Assembly: GCA_022865555.1 (NCBI GenBank) | Contig: JALHTD010000435.1 | Location: 1 to 11,413, forward strand | Direction: 5' to 3' | DNA: 11,413 nucleotides | DNA from: Thermoanaerobaculaceae bacterium | GTDB lineage: Bacteria; Acidobacteriota; Thermoanaerobaculia; Thermoanaerobaculales; Thermoanaerobaculaceae | Part shown: positions 6,412 to 11,413 of the stretch, piece after piece | Numbering within the stretch: the first letter of the stretch is position 1 | Layout: each line of letters begins with the position of its first letter | Notes under the pieces: generated by a model | Databases searched by the model: none | Seen by the model: the letters and a program-made list of their open reading frames with translations, nothing else | What the model was told of the DNA's origin: nothing | Translations under genes and position numbers: made by a program

Positions 6412-6690
6412 ATGACCAAGGCCGACATCATCAAGATACTTGCTGACCAGGTTGGGTTGACGCGCCGGGAAGCCGCAGAGGTGCTCAGCGTGGTCCTGGA
6501 CGGCGTCGTGGGGGCGATCCGCGCGGGCGAGAAGGTCGAGCTGCGCGGCTTCGGCTCGTTCCGCACGCGCAAGCGCCAGGCTCGCGCCGGCCGCAACCCC
6601 CGCACGGGCGCCCAGGTTCACGTTCCACCGAAGGTCGTCCCCTACTTCAAGCCGGGCAAGCAGCTCCGGGAAGTGCTCGGAGGCGAGTGA
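6412..6690 (+). CDS. HU/IHF-family DNA-binding protein
   Basis: A 92-aa histone-like protein, the normal length of HU/IHF subunits. An N-terminal helical dimerisation part (MTKADIIKILADQVGLTRRE) is followed by the conserved ELRGFGSF (43-50), and by the beta-arm with GRNPRTG (60-66), whose proline intercalates into DNA. The end, VVPYFKPGKQLRE, looks more like IHF-beta than HU, and the position directly behind rpsA is that of ihfB in E. coli. In organisms with a single family member it acts as a homodimer, so I do not assign ihfB. It bends and compacts DNA in the nucleoid. A long purine-rich Shine-Dalgarno (6396-6411) precedes the ATG. Confidence 0.93.
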   Translation: MTKADIIKILADQVGLTRREAAEVLSVVLDGVVGAIRAGEKVELRGFGSFRTRKRQARAGRNPRTGAQVHVPPKVVPYFKPGKQLREVLGGE

Positions 6691-6697
6691 GGAGCGG

Positions 6698-7183
6698 TTG
6701 CAGCATCTCTTCGCTCCCTGGCGGTTCGCCTACGTGTCCAACGCCAACTCCACCGGCGGGTGTATCTTTTGCGTGGCGGCGCGAGGCGAGGCCGGCGCCC
6801 TCACAATCGCGCACGGGGAGCACGCGTTCGCGCTGCTGAACCGCTACCCCTACACGTCCGGGCACACAATGGTGGCACCGCACGCCCACGTCGCCGACCT
6901 CGGCGAGCTCGAGCCGGCGACCCTGACGGAGATGATGAGCCTGGCCCAGGGGGTGGTGCGCGCGCTGCAGCAGGTCTATCAGCCCCACGGGTTCAACCTG
7001 GGGTTCAACCTCGGTGAGGCCGCGGGGGCCGGGGTCGCGGACCACCTGCACTTGCACATCGTTCCACGCTGGCGTGGCGACACCAGCTTCATGACCGTGA
7101 ACGCCGATGTTCGCGTGCTCCCCGAGGATCTCGAAGAGACTCGCGCCAAGCTGCGGAGGGCGCTGGAGGTGAAGGGTGCCTGA
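6698..7183 (+). CDS. HIT-family Ap4A phosphorylase/hydrolase-like protein
   Basis: A 161-aa nucleotide-binding protein of the histidine triad superfamily. It starts LFAPWRFAYV and has GCIFC (21-25), the first half of a zinc site, NRYPYTSGHTMVAPHAH (48-64), and the triad HLHLHIV (116-122), in which the middle His118 is the expected catalytic nucleophile. The stretch GEAAGAGVADHLHLHIVPRW followed by RGDTSFM is that of the Ap4A phosphorylase/ATP adenylyltransferase-like branch. It probably degrades diadenosine polyphosphates or related dinucleotides in the cytosol. The TTG start lies 7 nt after the HU/IHF stop, with GAGGAG close in front; no ATG is available and the N-terminus fits the family. 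The exact substrate is not determinable here. Confidence 0.9.
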   Translation: MQHLFAPWRFAYVSNANSTGGCIFCVAARGEAGALTIAHGEHAFALLNRYPYTSGHTMVAPHAHVADLGELEPATLTEMMSLAQGVVRALQQVYQPHGFNLGFNLGEAAGAGVADHLHLHIVPRWRGDTSFMTVNADVRVLPEDLEETRAKLRRALEVKGA

Positions 7184-7586
7184 GGCCGGGAGGCCGCGGG
7201 AGACGCGGCTGGCACAGCGCCTGCCCCTTCCGGTGCTGATGCTGCTCGCGTGGCTGGTGCCCGGGCTTGGCCACCTGCTGCTCGGGCGCCGGTTGCGGGC
7301 GGCGGTTTTCTGCGCCGTGATCTTGGTGGGCTTCGTGGTCGGCCTGGTCCTCGACGGTGAGCTGATGCTGCCCCACGCCGGTGACCCTCTCTCGTACCTC
7401 GCGGCCATCGCAAACATCGGCAACGGCGTGCTCTTCTTCGTGGCCCGCCACTTCGACCTCGGGCAGGGTGCGGTCACGGCGCCCGGCTACGAGTTCGGAA
7501 ACACCTTTCTGCTCACCGCCGGGATGATGAACCTCCTGCTCGTCCTCGACACGCATGACATCGCGGTGGGGAAGAAGGACTGGTGA
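7176..7586 (+). CDS. Uncharacterised multi-spanning membrane protein (DUF6677-like?)
   Basis: 136 aa with about three to four hydrophobic segments (about 17-36, 42-60, 73-91 and 110-126). The first contains PGLGHLLLGRRLRAAVF, reminiscent of the PG-GH-Y-LG-RG turn of TM2-type domains. A conserved-looking YEFGNTFLLTAGMMNLLLVLD follows. I tentatively relate it to DUF6677, from memory and without a search; no function is known. The GTG start overlaps the HIT gene's stop (8 nt shared) and has a good Shine-Dalgarno (GGAGG, 6 nt upstream). The stop overlaps the start of the following 59-aa gene. The coupling suggests the two membrane proteins work together. Confidence 0.75.
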   Translation: MPEAGRPRETRLAQRLPLPVLMLLAWLVPGLGHLLLGRRLRAAVFCAVILVGFVVGLVLDGELMLPHAGDPLSYLAAIANIGNGVLFFVARHFDLGQGAVTAPGYEFGNTFLLTAGMMNLLLVLDTHDIAVGKKDW

Positions 7587-7762
7587 CGCTCGACCACCTC
7601 ACCCTCATGGGCCTCGATGCGCTGCTCATCGCGGTCTTTTTCTCTTTCCTGTGGAAGCGTACCCGACGGGAGCGCTGGCACCACTTCTGGAAGGTGTTCG
7701 CCGCGCTGTTGCTGGGAGCCGTCGCGCTCGGGTGGCTGATGTACCCGTTCCCGCGAGGTTAG
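7583..7762 (+). CDS. Small two-helix membrane protein (59 aa)
   Basis: GTG start at 7583 overlapping the preceding stop as GTGA, and TAG stop at 7760-7762. The protein (MTLDHLTLMGLDALLIAVFF onward) has two hydrophobic segments, about residues 7-24 and 38-54. They are separated by a strongly basic loop, WKRTRRERWHH (24-34), which by the positive-inside rule faces the cytoplasm, so both termini would be outside. The 4-nt overlap, clean amphipathic organisation and stop just after the second helix support a real gene. It resembles no named family that I recognise. A likely role is as partner or subunit of the adjacent membrane protein; this is inference from coupling only. Confidence 0.72.
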   Translation: MTLDHLTLMGLDALLIAVFFSFLWKRTRRERWHHFWKVFAALLLGAVALGWLMYPFPRG

Positions 7763-7780
7763 CGAACGGTCCGGTGCGAG

Positions 7781-7873
7781 ATGCACCTCCAGAGATCCCT
7801 CGATCCATCGATCGTTCCGGTGTCCGTGGTGGCACGCGTGCGGCCCGCGCAGCCGACCGGGACGCGGCGATGA
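7781..7873 (+). CDS. Possible 30-aa leader ORF ending in the lpxB start codon
   Basis: ATG at 7781 runs 30 codons (MHLQRSLDPSIVPVSVVARV, then a short Arg/Pro-rich end) to a TGA that overlaps the lpxB ATG as ATGA (7870-7873). lpxB lacks a clear Shine-Dalgarno, so translation through this ORF could feed ribosomes to lpxB. The ORF's own ribosome-binding site is weak. It could equally be chance, or the remnant of a lost gene in front of lpxB. Confidence 0.25.
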   Translation: MHLQRSLDPSIVPVSVVARVRPAQPTGTRR

Positions 7874-8973
7874 GCGTCTTCCTGGTGGCCGGCGAGGCCT
7901 CGGGCGACCTCCACGCTTCCAACCTCCTGCTTGCGCTGCGCCGTGTGGACCCAGGCATCGAGGCGTTCGGGGTCGGCGGCGAGCGGCTCCGCGAGGCCGG
8001 CCTGGAGTGCGTGGCCCACAGCGAGGAGCTCTCGCTCATGGGTCTTGCAGAGGTGGTGCGCGATCTGCCCCGCCTGTGGCGCCTCTCGCGGCGGGTTCGG
8101 CGGGCGGCGCTGGAGCGACGGCCCCGCGTGGCCGTGCTCGTGGACTCGCCGGACTTCAACCTGCCTCTGGCCCGCGTACTGCGCAAGGCGGGGATCCCCG
8201 TGGTGATCTACGTCTCGCCCCAGCTTTGGGCGTGGCGAGCCGGGCGGGTGAAGCGGATCCGGCGCGACGTGCGGAGCGTGCTGTGCATCCTCCCGTTCGA
8301 GGTGGACTTCTACGGTAGGCATGGTGTGCCGGCCGAGTTCGTCGGCCACCCCTTGCTGGACGAGCTCGCGCCGGTGATGCGCGAGCTGCCGGCGCCGGCG
8401 CCGCACGCGCTCGCGCTGCTTCCGGGCTCGCGCTGGCACGAGGTCGAGTCGCTCATGCCCTCGATGCTCGCCGCAGCCGGAAATCTCGGCGCCTCGATCC
8501 CGGATCTGAAGGTTCGCCTCATCGTCGCCCCTGGTCTGGATCCGGAGCGCCTGCGTGCCCTGGCCGCGGGCGCCCAGGTCGAGTTGGTGACTTCCGACCG
8601 ACACCGCGCCCTCGCCGCCTGCGGCGCGGCGCTCGTGGCATCGGGCACCGCGACGCTGGAGTGCGCGCTGCTCGGAGTGCCAATGGTGGTGGGGTACCGG
8701 CTGCACGCGGCAAGCTACCTCATGGCGCGCTGGCTCGTCCGGGTGCCGCACGTGGCCCTCGTCAACCTGGTAGCCGGGGCAGGCGTAGTGCCGGAGCTGG
8801 TGCAGGACGCCTTCACGCCGGAGGCGCTGGCCCGGGAGGCCGGGGCTCTGCTGCGCGGGGCCGGCGAGCAGCAGCGGGCCGGCCTCGCCGAGGTGCGCCG
8901 CAGGCTCGGAGAGGTGGGCGCCAGCGAGCGCGCGGCCAGGGCCGTGCTGACTGTGGCGCAGGGGGCCGCATGA
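7870..8973 (+). CDS. lpxB: Lipid-A-disaccharide synthase
   Basis: A 367-aa GT-B glycosyltransferase joining lipid X to UDP-2,3-diacylglucosamine to form the tetra-acyl lipid A disaccharide at the cytoplasmic face of the inner membrane. Signature stretches: MSVFLVAGEASGDLHASNLL at the N-terminus, VDSPDFNLPLARVLRK (91-106), YVSPQLWAWRAGRVKRI (114-130), FVGHPLLDEL (157-166), LLPGSRWHEVE (183-193) and ASGTATLECALLGVPMVVGY (257-276). Length is close to E. coli LpxB (382 aa). The frame is open upstream to 7555, but the ATG at 7870 matches the family N-terminus and the upstream part contains the 59-aa gene. No strong Shine-Dalgarno. msbA begins in the stop codon (ATGA), so the two are translationally coupled. 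Confidence 0.96.
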   Translation: MSVFLVAGEASGDLHASNLLLALRRVDPGIEAFGVGGERLREAGLECVAHSEELSLMGLAEVVRDLPRLWRLSRRVRRAALERRPRVAVLVDSPDFNLPLARVLRKAGIPVVIYVSPQLWAWRAGRVKRIRRDVRSVLCILPFEVDFYGRHGVPAEFVGHPLLDELAPVMRELPAPAPHALALLPGSRWHEVESLMPSMLAAAGNLGASIPDLKVRLIVAPGLDPERLRALAAGAQVELVTSDRHRALAACGAALVASGTATLECALLGVPMVVGYRLHAASYLMARWLVRVPHVALVNLVAGAGVVPELVQDAFTPEALAREAGALLRGAGEQQRAGLAEVRRRLGEVGASERAARAVLTVAQGAA

Positions 8974-10829
8974 AGGCTTTTCGCCGACTCCTCAAGTACG
9001 TGAGACCCCACATCGGCTGGGCCCTTGCCGCGGTGGCAGGGATGATCGGTGTGGCGATCGCCTCGGTGTTCATGGTGTTCCTGCTCTCGCCGCTCCTCGA
9101 CGACGTGTTGGGTGGCAGGGGAGAGGCGCGGGGCCTGAGTGCCGGCGCCCCTTCGGTCGTGGCGAAGGTCAAGGCGCCGAAGGTACCCGAGGTGGGGATC
9201 GTCAAGGAGATGCGGGAGTGGTTCGAGCGGGGCAAGACCGCGCTGGGCCGCCACCTGCCCAGCGACGCGGTGGCGATCCTGCTGCTCGGTTTCCTCACGG
9301 TTTTCGTCAAGAACATGTTCCTCTACCTGGGCCACTACTCCCTCTTCCGGGCGGGCCTCGCCACGGTGAAGGACCTGCGAGACGGCCTGATGGACTCGCT
9401 CATCGCGCAGTCGGCGGGGTACTACCAGCTGCAGCCTTCGGCCGTGCTCATGTCGCGTGTCACTAACGACGTCGAGCAGATCAACAACGCAATCTCCGAC
9501 CGCCTCGCCGACCTCCTGCAGGACTTCTTCGCGGTCATCGGCTTCCTCGTTCTCGTTTTCTCGCTGAACTTCCGGCTCGCCCTCGCGACGTTCTTGCTGG
9601 CGCCGTTGCTGCTCGGGCCGATCGTCCACTTCACCCGCAAGCTGCGACACCGCTCGCACCAGAGCCAGGAGCGGCTGGGCGACATGAACGCCGTGGTGGA
9701 CGAGGTTCTCAAGGGGTACCGCGTGGTTCAGGCCTTCGGCATGCAGGCGTTCGAGTCGGGACGCTTTCGTGAGGCTACGAGGCGTCACTTGAGGGCCAAC
9801 CTGAAGGCGCGCAAGATCTACGCGCTGAACGCCCCGGTAGTCGAGGTGCTCGGTGCGGGTGGCGTGCTGGTTCTGATGTGGTACGCCAAGCAGCTCATCG
9901 ACTCGGGCGCCATGACCCTCGGCACGCTGATCGCGTTCCTGGTCGGCCTCTACTCGCTCTACAACCCCATCAAGCGGCTCAACAAGGTGAACCTCGCGAT
10001 CCAGGGTGCCGTGGCTGCCGCGGAGCGGGTCTTCAAGGTGATCGACGAGCCGGTGGCGATCAAGGACCGGCCCGGCGCCAGGGAACTCCCGGGCATCCGC
10101 GCGGGGATCCGCTTCGAGGACGTAAGCTTCGCCTATGAGCCCGAAAAGCCGGTGCTGCGCGGTTTCACCCTCGAACTCCCGGCGGGGAAGGCGGTGGCGC
10201 TCGTGGGGCCCTCGGGCGCGGGGAAGTCTACGGTGGCGCAGCTGCTGCCACGCTTCTGGGACGTCCAGGGCGGGCGGGTCGCCATCGATGGCGTGGACAT
10301 CCGCGACCTGGAGCTGCGCTCACTGCGCGGGAACCTCGGCCTGGTCACGCAGGAGACCGTCCTCTTCAACACGACGGTGCGCGCCAACATCGCGTACGGC
10401 CAGGACAGGGTCGACGAGGAGAGGCTGCACGCGTGCGCCCGGGCCGCTTTCGCGGAGGAGTTCATCCTCGAGTTTCCGAACGGCTTCGACACCATGATCG
10501 GCGAGGCGGGGGTCCGGCTGTCAGGGGGCCAGCGCCAGCGCCTGGCGGTCGCGCGCGCTCTCTACAAGGATCCGCCGATCCTGATCCTGGACGAAGCCAC
10601 CTCGGCGCTCGACGCCGAGGCCGAGGGGATCGTCCAGCGGGCCCTGGAGAACCTCATGCGAGGGCGCACGACGCTGGTCATCGCACACCGTCTCGCCACC
10701 GTGCGCAACGCCGATGTCATCGCGGTCATGGAGGAGGGGCGTGTGGTTGAGCAGGGGACGCACACGGGGCTGCTAGCCGCAGGCGGCGTCTACGCTCGCC
10801 TGGCCAACATGCAGGGCATCACCGAATAG
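8970..10829 (+). CDS. msbA: Lipid A export ABC transporter MsbA (membrane plus ATPase)
   Basis: A 619-aa half-transporter, membrane domain first. About six TM helices lie within residues 15-335, and the nucleotide-binding domain spans 380-619. ATPase motifs: A-loop Tyr389, Walker A GPSGAGKST (413-421), Q-loop Gln461, signature LSGGQ (517-521), Walker B ILILDEATSALD (537-548) with catalytic Glu542, and H-loop His573. As a homodimer it would flip lipid A or its core from the inner to the outer leaflet; its place directly behind lpxB with a 4-nt overlap supports this over a generic drug exporter. Compared with E. coli MsbA (582 aa) it carries a long insert between the first two helices (about 48-98: Lys/Val/Pro-rich, then a probable helix EMREWFERGKTALGRHL) on the periplasmic side. 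No convincing terminator follows. Confidence 0.92.
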   Translation: MKAFRRLLKYVRPHIGWALAAVAGMIGVAIASVFMVFLLSPLLDDVLGGRGEARGLSAGAPSVVAKVKAPKVPEVGIVKEMREWFERGKTALGRHLPSDAVAILLLGFLTVFVKNMFLYLGHYSLFRAGLATVKDLRDGLMDSLIAQSAGYYQLQPSAVLMSRVTNDVEQINNAISDRLADLLQDFFAVIGFLVLVFSLNFRLALATFLLAPLLLGPIVHFTRKLRHRSHQSQERLGDMNAVVDEVLKGYRVVQAFGMQAFESGRFREATRRHLRANLKARKIYALNAPVVEVLGAGGVLVLMWYAKQLIDSGAMTLGTLIAFLVGLYSLYNPIKRLNKVNLAIQGAVAAAERVFKVIDEPVAIKDRPGARELPGIRAGIRFEDVSFAYEPEKPVLRGFTLELPAGKAVALVGPSGAGKSTVAQLLPRFWDVQGGRVAIDGVDIRDLELRSLRGNLGLVTQETVLFNTTVRANIAYGQDRVDEERLHACARAAFAEEFILEFPNGFDTMIGEAGVRLSGGQRQRLAVARALYKDPPILILDEATSALDAEAEGIVQRALENLMRGRTTLVIAHRLATVRNADVIAVMEEGRVVEQGTHTGLLAAGGVYARLANMQGITE

Positions 10830-10861
10830 CAGATTTCTCCTTGTAAGACGTCTTTGCCTTA

Positions 10862-11075
10862 CCCCGCGGGCTCGGACCTGGCTTCTTCTCTGTCACTGCG
10901 TAAGGGTTTTTGTTTTGCGCGGCGGGTGCGCGGCCGGTTTCTTTTTTGTCACTGCGTGAGGCTTTTTCTTGCCCCGCGGGCTTTGAGCGGTCGTCCACTT
11001 CTTTGCCACTGCGTGAGCGCTTTGTCTTGCCAAGCGGGTGCGCGGCCGCTCGTCGCTTGCTCGCCCCCGCTTGCT
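10862..11075 (+). repeat. Degenerate ~56-bp tandem repeat, about 3.5 copies
   Basis: Units at 10862-10917 (56 nt), 10918-10971 (54), 10972-11029 (58) and a diverged partial from 11030. Each has a GC-rich half with GCGGG near its start, followed by T-rich TTCTTT, the core [TG][TC]CACTGCGTGAG, a T-run and CTTG. The cores start at 10891, 10947 and 11004. Units 1 and 3 share CCCCGCGGGCT (10862 and 10972). Units 2 and 4 share a 15-nt word GCGGGTGCGCGGCCG (10922-10936 and 11034-11048), exactly 112 nt apart. A fragment of an earlier unit may lie at 10840-10861. The spacings 56/54/58 break any reading frame, so the repeat is not protein-coding. Confidence 0.8.
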
Positions 11076-11086
11076 GCGCTCCGAGA

Positions 11087-11203
11087 CTCCCTCGACCGCG
11101 ACCCAGCAGCGCGCCCCGTGCCGTGGCCCCTCGGTGTCCGCATGAGACCGCGTCACCGACACCCCGTCCCGGTCCGCGCGCTGGGTCCCCGCGGTCGAGG
11201 GAG
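11087..11203. repeat. Large inverted repeat with 26-bp bulged stem
   Basis: The left arm CTCCCTCGACCGCG (11087-11100) is the exact reverse complement of 11190-11203. Continuing inward, ACCCAGC (11101-11107) pairs with GCTGGGT (11180-11186) across a 3-nt bulge on the right, and GCGCG (11109-11113) pairs with CGCGC (11175-11179) across a 1-nt bulge on the left. The 61-nt interior has its own hairpin, GGTGTC (11133-11138) with GACACC (11158-11163). No terminal T-run and no obvious flanking target duplication. Confidence 0.8.
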
Positions 11204-11211
11204 GCATGACC

Positions 11212-11287
11212 GCTGGCACCCGCTCGGCGGATTGAATGCCCCCCACCCGGAGTGCGGTGGCTCTTGGGGTGCGGCTCGAGTGCCAGC
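11212..11287. repeat. Second inverted repeat
   Basis: GCTGGCAC (11212-11219) and GTGCCAGC (11280-11287) are perfect 8-nt complements enclosing 60 nt, with a further possible CCCCA/TGGGG pairing inside. It begins 8 nt after the large inverted repeat, suggesting a composite structured element. Confidence 0.55.
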
Positions 11288-11413
11288 TTGGTGAGACCTC
11301 GCGACTATGTCAGTGGACAGCGGGGAGGCTGGTCGTGAGATCCGCCCCGCGGGCCACAGGAGCCATCGCGCCGGAGCGTGCGGGAACCGAGCGGGCGTCC
11401 CGCGGTGGGGTAT

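Larger units (their letters stand above)
10830..11413. other. Non-coding, repeat-rich region after msbA
   Basis: 584 nt with no credible gene on either strand. It consists of a short spacer, a degenerate tandem repeat (10834-11075), a large inverted repeat (11087-11203), a smaller inverted repeat (11212-11287) and about 126 nt at the right end with nothing I can name. Frames open on both strands here give low-complexity Arg/Pro/Lys translations crossing the repeats. T-runs within the repeat (for example 10906-10910 and 10963-10967) could end transcription from msbA, but no canonical hairpin-plus-T terminator is clear. Confidence 0.6.

Noticed and set aside
8715..9788. Open minus-strand frame of 357 codons across lpxB and msbA
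   Set aside because: Low-complexity Arg/Glu/His translation, opposite two certain genes; explained by GC-rich codon bias.
10862..11075. CRISPR array
   Set aside because: The repeated part is degenerate, units abut rather than alternate with unique spacers, and no cas gene is present.
11087..11203. Integron attC site or rho-independent terminator
   Set aside because: The ends lack the attC core sites (RYYYAAC/GTTRRRY), and there is no T-run after the stem.
10893..11246. Minus-strand frame with Lys/Ala/Pro-rich end resembling histone H1-like tails
   Set aside because: The resemblance comes from the A-rich complement of the T-runs in the repeat; unit lengths of 54, 56 and 58 nt would shift the frame from copy to copy.
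10854..11294. Plus-strand frame of 146 codons after msbA
   Set aside because: The translation is Arg/Pro/Cys-rich, crosses both the tandem repeat and the large inverted repeat, and has no ribosome-binding site or recognisable fold.
11310..11413. Possible 3' end of a minus-strand gene entering from the right (about 34 codons before a TGA)
   Set aside because: Too short and without a recognisable motif. It cannot be told from chance openness in GC-rich DNA; the sequence to the right would decide.

Overview
The window comes from a GC-rich Gram-negative (diderm) bacterium. The signs are lipid A genes (lpxB, msbA), an outer-membrane porin with a signal peptide, a lipoprotein and a small outer-membrane beta-barrel. 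Gene content and style (cmk-rpsA-HU/IHF followed by lpxB-msbA, a porin with a proline-rich N-terminal extension, a DUF4136-type lipoprotein) would fit Acidobacteriota or a neighbouring phylum. That placement is an inference from general familiarity, not a demonstrated assignment. Most of the window is ordinary chromosomal core. The accessory-looking parts are the two ends and the intergenic stretches.

Layout. (1) 1-2046, minus strand: the 5' end of a phosphate-selective-porin-like gene running off the window, then a two-gene unit of a DNPH1/Rcl-like deoxynucleotide N-hydrolase and an EamA/DMT-family permease 5 nt apart. (2) 2047-2197: a divergent intergenic region. (3) 2198-3546, plus strand: two envelope genes, a DUF4136-like lipoprotein and a small beta-barrel protein. 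(4) 3716-6690, plus strand: cmk, rpsA and a HU/IHF gene, an arrangement also known from E. coli. (5) 6698-7762, plus strand: a HIT-family nucleotide hydrolase/phosphorylase, an uncharacterised membrane protein, and a 59-aa membrane protein joined to it by a GTGA overlap. (6) 7870-10829, plus strand: lpxB and msbA with an ATGA overlap, which make the lipid A disaccharide and flip the lipid A core. (7) 10830-11413: about 580 nt with no credible gene, but with a degenerate ~56-bp tandem repeat, a 26-bp-stem inverted repeat and a second smaller inverted repeat.

The most useful observations are these. Three genes (DNPH1-like, cmk, rpsA) have a -10-like hexamer ending exactly 7 nt before the start codon and no obvious ribosome-binding site at that start, which suggests leaderless transcripts. 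For rpsA the promoter is a full TTGACA-18 nt-TATAGT that overlaps the cmk stop codon, although rpsA also has a second possible start with its own Shine-Dalgarno. The repeat/hairpin block after msbA is unexplained and appears to have a dimeric (~112 bp) organisation. A short 59-aa gene follows the DUF-type membrane gene. A 30-codon ORF ends inside the lpxB start codon, and lpxB has no clear Shine-Dalgarno of its own. I found no CRISPR array, tRNA, rRNA, phage or defence system.
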